A stretch of DNA of 64,000 nucleotides from Owenweeksia sp. (GCA_002695025.1 NZNV01000006.1:62001-126000); one strand, 5' to 3'; numbered from the stretch's first letter, positions 40,822-50,235 are shown. Notes: generated by a model not told the origin, from the sequence alone. A program made the numbers and translations.

Positions 40822-42633
40822 ATGAAAAAACCAGTCTTCATCACCGTATTACTACTGCCCCTTTTATACGCGGGCGCCCAGGATGTTACAAGGTATAAGC
40901 GGCTGAGGAAAACAGACAAAGAGCTTAACCAGATACTACAGGATTGGAACGTGCCGGGCTTTGCCGTAGCGGTGGTAGAAAAGGATAAGATCATCTATTC
41001 GGCCGGCTACGGCTACCGTGATTTCGAGAATAAGAAACCGGTTACGGTAAATACGCTTTTTCCCATTGGCTCCAGCACCAAGGCCTTTACCGCTACCCTT
41101 CTCGGACAATTGGAAGCCCAGGGAGAGCTGGAACTAACGGACCGCCCGGCTCAATACCTCCCCGGTTTTCACTTTTACAATGAGGGGATGGATCGTGAAA
41201 TAAGCCTTCTTAAAATACTGAGCCATCAAACGGGCCTGCCCCGTCATGATTATTCCTGGTACTACTTTCCTTCCGGATCCAGGGAGGAACTGGTGGAGAG
41301 GATTGCCCACCAGGAGCCTACGGCCAAAGTGGGGGAGCAATGGCAGTACAATAATTTTATGTATCTGCTGGCTGGTTCGGTGGCCGAACAGCTTAAGGGC
41401 AGTAGCTGGGAGGAACAGGTAGATGAACGAATTTTTACGCCTTTGGAGATGGGTCGCTCCAATACTTCTATTGTGGAGATGGCACAGGATGATGATGCCG
41501 CAAAGGGCTATACTGCCCACCTGGACCGCGATCCCGAACGGGTCAATTATTATGATATAAAGGGAATGAGCCCGGCCGGTGCCATTAATAGCAGTGTAAT
41601 GGAAATGTCTCATTGGCTGATGACCTGGATCAATGGAGGTGTCTACCAGGGGAAAGAAGTGTTCTCATCAGCTTTTTATGAAAGAGCCATCAACCCTCAA
41701 ATAATGATGGGGGGCAGCCCGGGAGCCAGGCATCCGGATATTCATTTATCATCCTACGGCCTGGGTTGGTTTATAACCTCCTACCGAGGACATTACCGGG
41801 TGGAACACGGAGGTAATATTGATGGATTTTCCTCCAGCGTGGCCTTTTACCCCAGTGATAGTATTGGGATAGTAGTGCTGGTCAATGAAAATTACTCTGC
41901 CCTGCCGGACATTATCCGGAATACTATTGCGGATAAGCTGTTGGATCTGGAACCCGGAAACTGGAGCGAGGAAAGGCTTAAGGGCTACCGCGCTGCCCTG
42001 AAAAGCAGCCAGCAGGATACCACGCAAGAAAAAGATATGCTGCGCAAACCGGGTACCGTGCCCTCACATCCTTTAGAAGCCTTTACCGGAAAGTTTGGTC
42101 ACCCTGGATACGGCACGCTGGAAATAAAACTGGTGAATGATACATTGCTGGCTTCCACCTGCTATACCGATATGCAGCTTCGCCACTACCATTATAACGT
42201 TTTTGATGTAAGAGTTACCCGTAAGGGAGAAGATACTAACGCTTACGATAGTGGCCTGAAGTTCAATTTCCAGGTTTCGGAAAGGGGTGAAATAGAATCA
42301 TTCAGCAGCGGATTGCAGGAAGGTCTGGACCCTATCCGTTTTGATAGAGCGCCCCTGGAAGAGGCTTTGGAAACCGAGGAAATGATGGCCTATGCCGGTA
42401 ACTATTCCTTGCACGGGATGGTCTTTAAAATATTCCTGGCCAAGGATTCTGCCCTGCACATGGAGGTTCCAGGGCAACCGGAATACACCCTGGTTCCGTA
42501 TAAGGCCGATGAATTTAATATTGAAGGACTTAAGGGATACGGCTTGCGGTTTATACGCAATGAGGAAAGCCTGATCCATAAGGTTTTGCTAATGCAACCG
42601 AATGGTACCTTTGAAGCTGAACGTAAAGACTGA
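40822..42633 (+). CDS. Serine hydrolase, class C beta-lactamase-like, with C-terminal domains
   Basis: 603 residues with a signal peptide (VFITVLLLPLLYAGAQ). The beta-lactamase fold has SxxK in FPIGSSTKAF (about 73-82), YxN in QYNNFMY and HGG in VEHGGNIDGF. The C-terminal ~200 residues have the DUF3471-like end (AYDSGLKFNFQVSERGEIESF, EMMAYAGNYS). Members include D-aminopeptidases and esterases in the periplasm; true beta-lactamase function is uncertain. A kinase/regulator pair follows 14 bp later and may share the mRNA, making this hydrolase a possible output. Confidence 0.85.
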   Translation: MKKPVFITVLLLPLLYAGAQDVTRYKRLRKTDKELNQILQDWNVPGFAVAVVEKDKIIYSAGYGYRDFENKKPVTVNTLFPIGSSTKAFTATLLGQLEAQGELELTDRPAQYLPGFHFYNEGMDREISLLKILSHQTGLPRHDYSWYYFPSGSREELVERIAHQEPTAKVGEQWQYNNFMYLLAGSVAEQLKGSSWEEQVDERIFTPLEMGRSNTSIVEMAQDDDAAKGYTAHLDRDPERVNYYDIKGMSPAGAINSSVMEMSHWLMTWINGGVYQGKEVFSSAFYERAINPQIMMGGSPGARHPDIHLSSYGLGWFITSYRGHYRVEHGGNIDGFSSSVAFYPSDSIGIVVLVNENYSALPDIIRNTIADKLLDLEPGNWSEERLKGYRAALKSSQQDTTQEKDMLRKPGTVPSHPLEAFTGKFGHPGYGTLEIKLVNDTLLASTCYTDMQLRHYHYNVFDVRVTRKGEDTNAYDSGLKFNFQVSERGEIESFSSGLQEGLDPIRFDRAPLEEALETEEMMAYAGNYSLHGMVFKIFLAKDSALHMEVPGQPEYTLVPYKADEFNIEGLKGYGLRFIRNEESLIHKVLLMQPNGTFEAERKD

Positions 42634-42647
42634 TCCTGACAAAGCCT

Positions 42648-43772
42648 ATGGGCGCTTCGGTTAAACATTCCGATACTTCATTATACCAGCTTTGGCGGGC
42701 AGAGAATGGTAAACATCTGCCTGCCATCCTGCTGCTTGCCCTGGGCGTACCTTTCCTGCTTACCGTGGCGTCATTGGTTATGGGAGACTTTGATGCCGGT
42801 TTCCTGGAGGAGTTTTTCTTTTGGATACTGCCCATTGAATTATTCCTGATCCCGTGCGTTATCGTAAACGCCATTTTCTTTATCCGGTACTTTTGGGATA
42901 AGCCCCGTAACCCGGAATGGAAGTCCTTGTCACTTAAAATACTGGGCACCCTGGTAGGTAGTATCTTGGCCACCACCGTTACCGAGTCCATAGTATATTT
43001 AAGAGGTGTAGAGGACGATGACTACATCCAACTGGGTGGAAAACAGCTTTCACCGGTATTGACCAATTATATAGAATATACGGTTGTAGCGTTGATAGTA
43101 GCGATCCCGATTTTTATTGTGCAGGCCAGGCGCAAGGCCATACTCTTTAAACTGAGAGAGCGTGAATTTGAAGTGCAGCGCCTTAACGAGATGAAGACAA
43201 AGGCTGAATTATCGGCCCTGCAAGCCAAGATAAATCCCCATTTCCTTTACAATGCCCTTAACTCCATATTAAGCCTTATAAGAAGCCAGCCGGAAGAGGC
43301 AGAAAAGATGGTGATCAATCTCTCCCGGCTCTTTCGGTATAGCCTGTCCACCCAGGAGAGACATGAATGGACCGTAGAGGATGAAATGGAAATGGTGCGC
43401 ACCTACCTGGAAATCGAGAAGGTGCGATTTTCCGATAAGCTGGAGGTTAAGGAAGAAATTGAGGAGGCAGCGCGTCACTATTCCATCCCTCGTTTCCTGA
43501 TTCAGCCACTGATCGAAAATGCCATAAAACACGGTACTTCAAAGGTGAAACACGGCAAATTAACCTTTGAAGCCAGCCGGAATGCAAATGATCTTATCCT
43601 CAGGTTTTACGACAATGGCCCTCCCTTCCCGGAAAATTTCGCACAAGGCTATGGCCTGCAAAGCACGTATGAAAAACTGGAGCTCTTGTTCAAAGGGCAG
43701 TATGACATTACTTTCCATAATGGTGAAAACAAGTATGTACAAATCCACCTGAAAAAAGAAGAAAATGCCTGA
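42648..43772 (+). CDS. LytS/YehU-type sensor histidine kinase
   Basis: 374 residues. Four transmembrane segments (about 25-165) end in a coiled coil, and the PF06580 kinase has phospho-His in KINPHFLYNALNSILSLI. The HATPase shows FYDNGPPFPENFAQGYGLQST. There is no periplasmic sensor domain, so it senses a membrane or intramembrane signal. It overlaps the response regulator by 8 bp, so the two are translationally coupled. 14 bp downstream of the serine hydrolase. Confidence 0.9.
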   Translation: MGASVKHSDTSLYQLWRAENGKHLPAILLLALGVPFLLTVASLVMGDFDAGFLEEFFFWILPIELFLIPCVIVNAIFFIRYFWDKPRNPEWKSLSLKILGTLVGSILATTVTESIVYLRGVEDDDYIQLGGKQLSPVLTNYIEYTVVALIVAIPIFIVQARRKAILFKLREREFEVQRLNEMKTKAELSALQAKINPHFLYNALNSILSLIRSQPEEAEKMVINLSRLFRYSLSTQERHEWTVEDEMEMVRTYLEIEKVRFSDKLEVKEEIEEAARHYSIPRFLIQPLIENAIKHGTSKVKHGKLTFEASRNANDLILRFYDNGPPFPENFAQGYGLQSTYEKLELLFKGQYDITFHNGENKYVQIHLKKEENA

Positions 43773-44538
43773 ACCGTATAAAACCCTGATCATAGAGGAT
43801 GAGGAGCCGGCCCGCGAGCGCCTGAAAAGACTTTTGGCACATACAGATGATGTGAAACTTATAGGTGAGGCGGGTGATGGCGAGGAGGGATTAAAGCTGA
43901 TTGAGGGGCTACGCCCGGATCTGGTATTCCTGGACATTGAAATGCCGGTTTACAATGCCTTTGAAATGCTGAACCGGGTTAAGCACATGCCCTTGATCAT
44001 CTTTATCACGGCTTATGATCAGTTTGCCCTGAAGGCCTTTGAGGAAAATTCAGTGGATTACCTGCTTAAACCGGTGGAAGAGGAAAGGCTGCATAAGGCT
44101 CTGGGTAAACTCCAATCCCTGAAGGCACGTGGAGAGGGTGGTGCATCCTGGAAAAAACAGTTGCAGGATATGTTGCTACAGTTGAAAAAGCCCCAAAAGG
44201 TGAACGCTCTAAGTGTGCAAAAAGGGGAGGTTATAAGGCTGGTACGTACGGCAGATATCACCCACCTGGAGGCGGAAGATAAGTACGTGTGTATTTATGA
44301 TATTGGTGGAGAAAAACACCTTACCGGCCATAGCCTTGCTGGCTTGAAAGAACAACTGGGAGAGGCTTTTCTCCAAATACACCGTTCCTGCATCATTAAT
44401 ACCGATCATATAACCGAGATCAGCAAGAGTTTTAAAGGCCGTTTGCACTTTACCCTTGGCGGAAAGGCCGGAAAAAAATGGACGGTCAGTTCAGGGGTTA
44501 CCTACTCCAAAGCTTTACGGGAACACTTTAACATCTGA
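43765..44538 (+). CDS. LytTR-family response regulator
   Basis: 257 residues. Receiver: acidic pair in LIIEDEEPA, phospho-acceptor in LVFLDIEMPV (about 55) and Lys in YLLKPVEEERL. A flexible linker with KARGEGGASW precedes the LytTR domain with KGEVIRLVRTADITHLEAEDKYVCIYD and LQIHRSCIINTDHI. Partner of the overlapping kinase. The gene ends 5 bp before the convergent KAS gene. Confidence 0.92.
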   Translation: MPEPYKTLIIEDEEPARERLKRLLAHTDDVKLIGEAGDGEEGLKLIEGLRPDLVFLDIEMPVYNAFEMLNRVKHMPLIIFITAYDQFALKAFEENSVDYLLKPVEEERLHKALGKLQSLKARGEGGASWKKQLQDMLLQLKKPQKVNALSVQKGEVIRLVRTADITHLEAEDKYVCIYDIGGEKHLTGHSLAGLKEQLGEAFLQIHRSCIINTDHITEISKSFKGRLHFTLGGKAGKKWTVSSGVTYSKALREHFNI

Positions 44539-44543
44539 AAGCT

Positions 44544-45614
44544 CTACACCCTGTAGCAGAAAGCGTTGATGTTCATGCCGGAACCTACCGATGCAAAAAG
44601 CAGGATGTCGCCCTTATGCACGGAATGGCCCTCTAACTTGTGCCTGCGTACACGATCAAAAAGCGTGGGTATGGTAGCCACCGAGCTATTGCCCAGTTCA
44701 TGCACGCTCATAGGCATGATGCCTTCCGGGATCTCGTTGATCTTATAGAGGCGGTAAAGCCGTTTGATCACGCCTTCGTCCAGCTTTTCATTGGCCTGGT
44801 GGATGAATATCGTACTCACATCATGGATGTCAATATCCGCTTTTTCCAGGCACATTTTCATGGCTTGTGGAACCTGGCTAAGGGCATACTCATACACTTT
44901 ACGCCCTTTCATTTTAATGTAGCGTATGCGCGGGTCAGATTCCGGGAAATTGGATTTGCCCAGGTATAGGTAATCTACTTCTTCCGTGGTGTGCGACATG
45001 GTAGCCGAGGAAAGGATGCCACATTCATTATCACAATCCTGGTATTCCACTACTGCTGCACCCGCTCCATCCGAAAAGATCATACTGTCCCGGTCGTAAC
45101 CGTCCAATACCCTGGAAAGGGTTTCGGCACCTATTACCAGGGCTCTTTTAGCAATCCCTGCCTTAAAATAGGCATCGGCCTGTATAACGCCCTGCACCCA
45201 GCCGGGGCAGCCAAAAAGAATATCGTAGGGTATACAGAAAGGGTTCTTAATACCCAGCTGATGCTTTACGCGGGAAGCCAATGCCGGCAGGATGTCAGTC
45301 TGGATGGTATGTTTACGGACATCCCCAAAGTTGTGGGCGAAAATAATCTGGTCAATGGTTTCCGGGTCGATACCGGAATCCTCAATAGCCCTGCGTGCTG
45401 CAATCACCCCAATGTCTGAAGTGTGGAGATCCTGTGTAACGTATCTCCGTTCCTTGATACCGGTAATGTTTTGAAATTTCTCAGTGATTTCCGTAGGCGG
45501 GGAGCCTATAGGTTCCTGGTTCTCTGTAAAGAAACGATGATTCAGGAAATCACTGTTGCGTTGTACTAATTCCGGTATGTAACTACCGGTTCCGGTTATA
45601 ACCGTTCTTTTCAT
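44544..45614 (-). CDS. 3-oxoacyl-ACP synthase III-like protein
   Basis: 356 residues, thiolase fold. The catalytic triad of FabH-like enzymes is visible: Cys in ILFGCPGWVQGV (about 130), His in IFIHQANEKL (about 269) and Asn in HELGNSSVATIPTLFD. It condenses an acyl-CoA with malonyl-ACP or a related acyl carrier. Bacteroidota have several such paralogs and this one, with the long N-terminal insert ENQEPIGSPPTEITEKF, may serve specialised lipid or polyketide synthesis rather than primary fatty acid synthesis. A full promoter is upstream. Confidence 0.87.
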   Translation of the reverse strand: MKRTVITGTGSYIPELVQRNSDFLNHRFFTENQEPIGSPPTEITEKFQNITGIKERRYVTQDLHTSDIGVIAARRAIEDSGIDPETIDQIIFAHNFGDVRKHTIQTDILPALASRVKHQLGIKNPFCIPYDILFGCPGWVQGVIQADAYFKAGIAKRALVIGAETLSRVLDGYDRDSMIFSDGAGAAVVEYQDCDNECGILSSATMSHTTEEVDYLYLGKSNFPESDPRIRYIKMKGRKVYEYALSQVPQAMKMCLEKADIDIHDVSTIFIHQANEKLDEGVIKRLYRLYKINEIPEGIMPMSVHELGNSSVATIPTLFDRVRRHKLEGHSVHKGDILLFASVGSGMNINAFCYRV

Positions 45615-45632
45615 AGAATACGCTTAAAGGGC

Positions 45633-45662
45633 CAAAAGTAGACAGTGAAGTCGGTACACAAA
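45633..45662 (-). promoter_or_regulatory. Promoter of the KAS III-like gene
   Basis: TTTG (45659-45662), 18-bp spacer and TACTTTTG (45633-45640) on the minus strand: a complete Bacteroidota -33/-7 promoter 18 nt upstream of the ATG. Confidence 0.7.
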
Positions 45663-45779
45663 AGAAAAGGTCTTTATTTCGGTCCGGATTAATGGTTTTT
45701 TTAAAAAAGGATCATAAAGGTTATAAATTTCTCAAAACTCAAGCTGGGAATTCAAGTAACTTTAAAAAATTCTGAAATC

Positions 45780-46745
45780 CTAATACCCGGACCCTGATTG
45801 GCTCTTGTTATTATCGCTCTCCTTTTGTTTGCGCATTTCCTCGCTTACCTGGTTGGCCGCAATAAAGGAGGTAGTCATCTGCGAAAGCATATCGCTGGCA
45901 GCCGTTGGGGTATTGGGTAGCAATATCAGGTTACTTTGAGTGTGCTCACTTACCGCCTGCAGGGTGTCATAATGCTGGGTGATCACAATGAGGGCTGAGG
46001 CTTCCTGCGAATTGATCCCCACTTTATTAAGTACTTCAACGGATTCTTCCAGCCCCTTGGCAATTTCACGCCTTTGGTCGGCAATACCCTGACCCTGGAG
46101 GCGCTTGCTTTCCGCTTCAGCGGTAGCTTTGGCCACAATGCGGATGCGTTCAGCTTCCCCTTCGTACTCAGCGGCTACTTTCTGACGTTCAGCAGCGTTG
46201 ATCTTGTTCATGGCGTCCTTCACCTGCTCATCAGGGTCAATGTCCGTAACCAGGGCTTTAATGATGCCATAACCGTAGTCGTTCATGGCTTCTTCCAATT
46301 CTCCTTTAATGGCAATGGCTATGTCATCCTTCTTTTCAAAAACATCATCCAGTTTCAACTTGGGTACTTCTGCCCGTACCACGTCAAAAACGTAGCTGGT
46401 GATTTGGTTCTGCGGACTTTCCAGTTTGTAAAAGGCCTCGTATACCTTTTCCTTAAGGACTACGTATTGCACTGAAACCTTGATCTTTACAAAAACGTCA
46501 TCCTTGGTCTTGGTTTCCACCAAAACGTCCAGCTGCTGGATGCGCAGGTTTACCCTGCCCGCAATCTGATCGATGAAGGGAATTCGCAGTTGAAAGCCCG
46601 GGTGACGGATGCTGTGGAATTTTCCAAACCGCTCTACCACCGCCATTTGTTGTTGCTTTACAATGAATACCCCCAGCAGTATGAGGATCAGAATGGGTAT
46701 CCCCATGAGGAGAGCCACAGGTACGGATAATGATTCCATGGTCAA
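45780..46745 (-). CDS. SPFH/Band 7 (stomatin-like) membrane protein
   Basis: 321 residues. N-terminal transmembrane segment (VALLMGIPILILILLGVFIV), then the SPFH core AVVERFGKFHSIRHPGFQLRIPFIDQIAGRVNLRIQQLD and the coiled-coil AERQKVAAEYEGEAERIRIVAKATAEAESKRL. It forms inner-membrane oligomeric rings tied to membrane microdomains or protease control. No NfeD partner is adjacent. The start is ATG at 46745 or 46739. Confidence 0.9.
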   Translation of the reverse strand: MTMESLSVPVALLMGIPILILILLGVFIVKQQQMAVVERFGKFHSIRHPGFQLRIPFIDQIAGRVNLRIQQLDVLVETKTKDDVFVKIKVSVQYVVLKEKVYEAFYKLESPQNQITSYVFDVVRAEVPKLKLDDVFEKKDDIAIAIKGELEEAMNDYGYGIIKALVTDIDPDEQVKDAMNKINAAERQKVAAEYEGEAERIRIVAKATAEAESKRLQGQGIADQRREIAKGLEESVEVLNKVGINSQEASALIVITQHYDTLQAVSEHTQSNLILLPNTPTAASDMLSQMTTSFIAANQVSEEMRKQKESDNNKSQSGSGY

Positions 46746-46794
46746 TGAGTTTGTAAACTGAAAAGTAATTAAAGATGGCGAGATATGGTGGAAA

Positions 46795-46818
46795 TAAAAA
46801 AGCCCCTGAAAAGTCAGG
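46795..46818 (-). terminator. Terminator overlapping the HxlR stop codon
   Basis: CCTGA and TCAGG form a short stem followed on the minus strand by GGCTTTTTT. The stem starts within the last codons of the hxlR-like gene. Confidence 0.55.
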
Positions 46819-47173
46819 AACTAAACTCTTCCTTTATTTTTTCGCGGTGATTCATTCCCCAGTGGCGTAGGGCCTCAAGAACATCCTGCAGTGTTTTGCC
46901 GTATTCGGTTATGGAATATTCCACCGTTACGGGGAAAGTATCATGAACGGTCCTCTTAACCAGGTGGTTTATTTCAAGATCCCGTAATTCCTTGGATAAC
47001 ATGCGATCCGTTATACCGGGAACATCCCGGGAGATCTCGGAAAAGCGTTTGGTGCCAAAAAACAGTGCGCCAATGATGGGGATCTTCCATTTTCCACTTA
47101 AAATATCCAGCGCATCCCTTACAGGAAGCACCATGTTGGTTTGGCATTCACTGGGGTTGTGAGTTCTCGTCAT
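46814..47173 (-). CDS. HxlR-family transcriptional regulator
   Basis: About 119 residues from ATG 47173, chosen over the longer frame to 47275, whose extra part runs through the operator. The winged helix is complete: CQTNMVLPVRDALDILSGKWKIPIIGALFFG, SEISRDVPGITDRMLSKELRDLEINHLVKRTV and EYSITEYGKTLQDVL. The Cys near the N-terminus is the position used for redox or aldehyde sensing in family members such as YodB. It is divergent from the DoxX gene across a visible operator. Confidence 0.9.
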   Translation of the reverse strand: MTRTHNPSECQTNMVLPVRDALDILSGKWKIPIIGALFFGTKRFSEISRDVPGITDRMLSKELRDLEINHLVKRTVHDTFPVTVEYSITEYGKTLQDVLEALRHWGMNHREKIKEEFSS

Positions 47174-47200
47174 GCTTACAAAGGTTACATTATACACTAA

Positions 47201-47253
47201 ACTATACAATAGGTAAGTGCTATACGGGAGTATAGTACTTACAAAAGTATAGT
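47201..47253. promoter_or_regulatory. Candidate HxlR operator
   Basis: An imperfect inverted repeat GTAAGTGCTATAC-GGGA-GTATAGTACTTAC (47213-47242; 13-bp arms, one mismatch) is flanked by single half-sites ACTATAC (47201-47207) and GTATAGT (47247-47253). It lies in the divergent hxlR-doxX region, with the last half-site at the -33 position of doxX. Confidence 0.7.
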
Positions 47254-47262
47254 AATTCCCGG

Positions 47263-47270
47263 TAGGTTTG
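47263..47270 (+). promoter_or_regulatory. -7 promoter box of the DoxX gene
   Basis: A perfect TAGGTTTG, 15 nt upstream of the ATG, next to the operator. Confidence 0.55.
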
Positions 47271-47285
47271 CTCAAAATTTAAACT

Positions 47286-47648
47286 ATGAAAAACAAGATA
47301 ATCTATTGGGGTAGCACAGGCCTCTTATCCGTAATGATGGTGATGAGTGCTATGGCTTATTTCACTAATCCGGAGGTAAAGGAAGGCTTTAACCAGATTG
47401 GTTATCCTGGCTATTTTCGCGTGGAACTGGGCATTGCCAAGATCATAGGCGTAGTGGTGTTGCTTATTCCGTCATTGCCCCTAAAGGTAAAAGAGTGGGG
47501 CTATGCCGGCTTCGGCATCACTTTCATTTCAGCCTTTATAGCTCATTTTGTAAATGATGACCCGGTATCCGCGATGCTCATGCCGTGGGTGGCGCTGGCC
47601 TTGCTGATTACCTCCAGGGTATACCTGACCAAAAACGCGAGTAAATAA
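47286..47648 (+). CDS. DoxX-family membrane protein
   Basis: 120 residues with four transmembrane helices (KIIYWGSTGLLSVMMVMSAM, KIIGVVVLLIPSL, YAGFGITFISAFIAHFV and MPWVALALLITSRVYL). The GIAKIIGVVVLL block with a conserved aromatic start fits the DoxX-like group of small inner-membrane proteins linked to oxidative stress or quinones. Divergent from an HxlR regulator with an operator between them, so it is the probable regulated target. A terminator follows. Confidence 0.88.
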   Translation: MKNKIIYWGSTGLLSVMMVMSAMAYFTNPEVKEGFNQIGYPGYFRVELGIAKIIGVVVLLIPSLPLKVKEWGYAGFGITFISAFIAHFVNDDPVSAMLMPWVALALLITSRVYLTKNASK

Positions 47649-47649
47649 A

Positions 47650-47676
47650 AAAAGCCCCGGTCAAGGGCTTTTCTCT
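47650..47676 (+). terminator. Terminator of the DoxX gene
   Basis: AAAAGCCC and GGGCTTTT pair (8 bp, 7-nt loop) followed by CTCTTT. Confidence 0.75.
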
Positions 47677-47821
47677 TTAGGGAAACAAGGCCTTAGCCTT
47701 TTTAAGAGCGTGATTTTAGACACCTGGATCAAACATAGGTGGTTGCACGGGTTCCCATGTTAAAATCATTCTGGGCGACTATTTGCCTGATTAAAGGTAG
47801 TTGTGGTTGAGTAAGGGACAA

Positions 47822-49720
47822 TTAGAGCGCACCGGCTTTGATCTCGTCCACCACATCCGGATCCAGGAGCGTGGAAGTATCACCCAGGTTGGAAGTGTCG
47901 CCTTCCGCTACTTTGCGTAATATCCTGCGCATGATCTTACCGGAGCGGGTTTTGGGCAGGCCACTTACAAACTGGATTTTTTCCGGCTTAGCGATCCTGC
48001 CGATCTCGCTCACTACCGCTTCCACGATCTCTGCCCGTACTTTTTCGGGGTTTTCCACCGGTTTATTGGTGATCACGTAAGCATAAATAGCTTGTCCTTT
48101 TACTTCGTGGGGATAGCCTACCACTGCGCTTTCAGATACAATATCGTCCAGGGAGTTAATGGCGTTTTCAATTTCAGCCGTTCCAAAACGATGCCCACTC
48201 ACGTTGATCACATCATCTACACGGCCAATAATACGGTACATGCCGTTCTCATCGCGTTTAGCACCATCCCCGGTAAAGTAGTAACCATCGTAATGTGAGA
48301 AATAGGTGTTCCTGCAACGTTCGTGATCGCCATACGTTGTGCGTAAAATGCTGGGCCAGGGGTGTTTGATGGCCAGATAACCTTCCACCCCGTTCTCGGT
48401 GATCTCCTTTCCTTCCTGGTTTAGCAGTACCGGTTGAATGCCGGGCAGTGGATAGCCGGCATGAGCCGGTTTCATGGGAGAGTGCTGGCCGAGGCCTGAG
48501 ATCATGATGCCCCCGGTTTCGGTTTGCCACCAGGTGTCCACCACCGGGCATTTTTCCTTACCCACGTGAATGTGGTACCACTCCCAGGCTTCCTGGTTGA
48601 TGGGCTCTCCCACCGTTCCGAGAACTTTCAGGGAATAGAGTCCGTAGCTCAACACATGGTCTTCACCGTGAGCCATCAGGGCACGGATGGCCGTGGGGGC
48701 GGTATAAAACTGGTTGACGTTGTGTTTATCACAAACCTGCCAGAAACGACCGGGGCCGGGGTAGGTAGGCACGCCTTCAAACATCACGGTAGTGGCACCG
48801 TTCAAAAGCGGACCATATACAATATAGGTATGACCGGTTATCCAGCCAATATCCGCTGTACACCAGTATATATCGCTTTCATCGTATTGGAATACGTTGG
48901 CAAAACTGTAACCGGCATATACCATATAGCCTCCGCAGGTATGCACCACCCCCTTGGGTTTTCCGGTGCTGCCTGAAGTGTAAAGGATAAAGAGCATATC
49001 CTCGGCATCCATGGGCTCGGCCGGACAGTCCCTGTTCACGGTTTCTATTTCTTCATGCAGCCACACATCGCGGCCTTCCTGCATTTTTACGTTCCATTGG
49101 GTGCGCTCGCTTACAATTACCTTTTCCACGCTGGTACATTGTTTCAAGGCTTCATCCACTACCGCTTTCACGGGAATTTCTTTGGTGCCACGATACAAAC
49201 CGTCAGCGGTCAGTACCATTTTGCAGCTGGAGTCATTGATGCGATCGGCCAATGCGGTAGCCGAAAAGCCGGCAAATACCACGGAGTGTATAGCCCCGAT
49301 GCGGGCGCAGGCCAATACGGCAATGGCCAGGTCCGGGATCATGGGCATATACAGCGCAATGCGATCTCCTTTTGCGGCACCATGTTTTTTCAAAACATTG
49401 GCGTAGCGGCACACTTGCTCGTGTAATTCGCGGTAGGTAAGGCGTACAAAGCGTTCCTTGGGATCATTGGGCTCCCAGATAAGGGCCAGCTTATTGCCGC
49501 GTTTTTCCAGGTGGCGATCCAGGCAATTTTCGGTAATGTTGAGTACCCCGCCCTGGAACCATTTTACCGATGGGGTCCGGAATTCCCATTCCAGGGTTTT
49601 GTCCCATTTTTTCTGCCAATGGTAATGGTCGGCAATACCGGCCCAGAAACCTTCCGGGTCGTCTACACTTTTTTGATATTGTTCTTTGTATTCATCAAAG
49701 GAGTTTATTCTAAAGCCCAT
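47822..49720 (-). CDS. acs: Acetyl-CoA synthetase
   Basis: 632 residues. Adenylate-forming motifs are intact: YTSGSTGKPKG (about 249-259), TWWQTETGG, TGDGA, GRVDDVINVSGHRFGTAEIE and the acetylatable Lys in KTRSGKIMRR near 595. It makes acetyl-CoA from acetate, ATP and CoA. It lies 68 bp downstream of a DUF779 gene that itself follows an aldehyde dehydrogenase, so the three could convert acetaldehyde to acetyl-CoA. A near -7 box TACATTTA lies upstream, so it may also have its own promoter. Confidence 0.95.
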   Translation of the reverse strand: MGFRINSFDEYKEQYQKSVDDPEGFWAGIADHYHWQKKWDKTLEWEFRTPSVKWFQGGVLNITENCLDRHLEKRGNKLALIWEPNDPKERFVRLTYRELHEQVCRYANVLKKHGAAKGDRIALYMPMIPDLAIAVLACARIGAIHSVVFAGFSATALADRINDSSCKMVLTADGLYRGTKEIPVKAVVDEALKQCTSVEKVIVSERTQWNVKMQEGRDVWLHEEIETVNRDCPAEPMDAEDMLFILYTSGSTGKPKGVVHTCGGYMVYAGYSFANVFQYDESDIYWCTADIGWITGHTYIVYGPLLNGATTVMFEGVPTYPGPGRFWQVCDKHNVNQFYTAPTAIRALMAHGEDHVLSYGLYSLKVLGTVGEPINQEAWEWYHIHVGKEKCPVVDTWWQTETGGIMISGLGQHSPMKPAHAGYPLPGIQPVLLNQEGKEITENGVEGYLAIKHPWPSILRTTYGDHERCRNTYFSHYDGYYFTGDGAKRDENGMYRIIGRVDDVINVSGHRFGTAEIENAINSLDDIVSESAVVGYPHEVKGQAIYAYVITNKPVENPEKVRAEIVEAVVSEIGRIAKPEKIQFVSGLPKTRSGKIMRRILRKVAEGDTSNLGDTSTLLDPDVVDEIKAGAL

Positions 49721-49788
49721 GAAGTTCAGTGTTTTTTAAGGAGTACTATTTGCAGAAAGGTAAATGTAACAGAATGCTTTAAAAAGTA

Positions 49789-50163
49789 CTAATTATCGAT
49801 AAAACGGAGTTCGGCCAGATTTTGGCTTTCTTCTTCCGTATACAAGCGTGATTTGATCACAAAGCGAACACCCAATGGTATTTCAAGGGAAAAGCTGGAG
49901 CCCCGGCCTTTGGTTACATCTACCGTTAATTGTGTGTGCTTCCAGTATTGGAACTGGTCATTGCTCATCCAGAATTCGCAGGCAGCAATAGTGCCCAGGC
50001 ATACGTCACTGGAGCCTATTTTGAAATCTCCTTTTTCAAAACACATGGGGGAGGAACCATCACAGCAGCCACCGCTCTGGTGGAACATAAGTTCGCCATA
50101 GCGATCTTTTAACTGTTGTACTACTTCCTCCGCTTCGGGGCTGATCAGTACTCTTGGGGTCAT
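49789..50163 (-). CDS. DUF779 protein
   Basis: 124 residues, cytoplasmic. Typical DUF779 features: TPRVLISPEAEEVVQQLKDRYGELMFHQSGGCCDGSSPMCF with a Cys pair, and CEFWMSNDQFQYWKHTQL. Known repeatedly to be next to aldehyde dehydrogenases, as here (73 bp downstream of one), but its reaction is unknown. A strong hairpin (50183-50215) lies between the two genes. Confidence 0.9.
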   Translation of the reverse strand: MTPRVLISPEAEEVVQQLKDRYGELMFHQSGGCCDGSSPMCFEKGDFKIGSSDVCLGTIAACEFWMSNDQFQYWKHTQLTVDVTKGRGSSFSLEIPLGVRFVIKSRLYTEEESQNLAELRFIDN

Positions 50164-50182
50164 AACAGGGGTTTAAAGAGAT

Positions 50183-50215
50183 ACGATCCGCCACGCTGAA
50201 AGGGTGGCGGATCGT
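50183..50215 (-). repeat. Perfect intercistronic hairpin
   Basis: ACGATCCGCCAC and GTGGCGGATCGT form a perfect 12-bp stem with a 9-nt loop between the aldehyde dehydrogenase stop and the DUF779 start. There is no T-run on either strand, so it is more likely an mRNA stabilising or processing element than a terminator. Confidence 0.7.
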
Positions 50216-50235
50216 TCGAAATCAGATAGGTCCCA

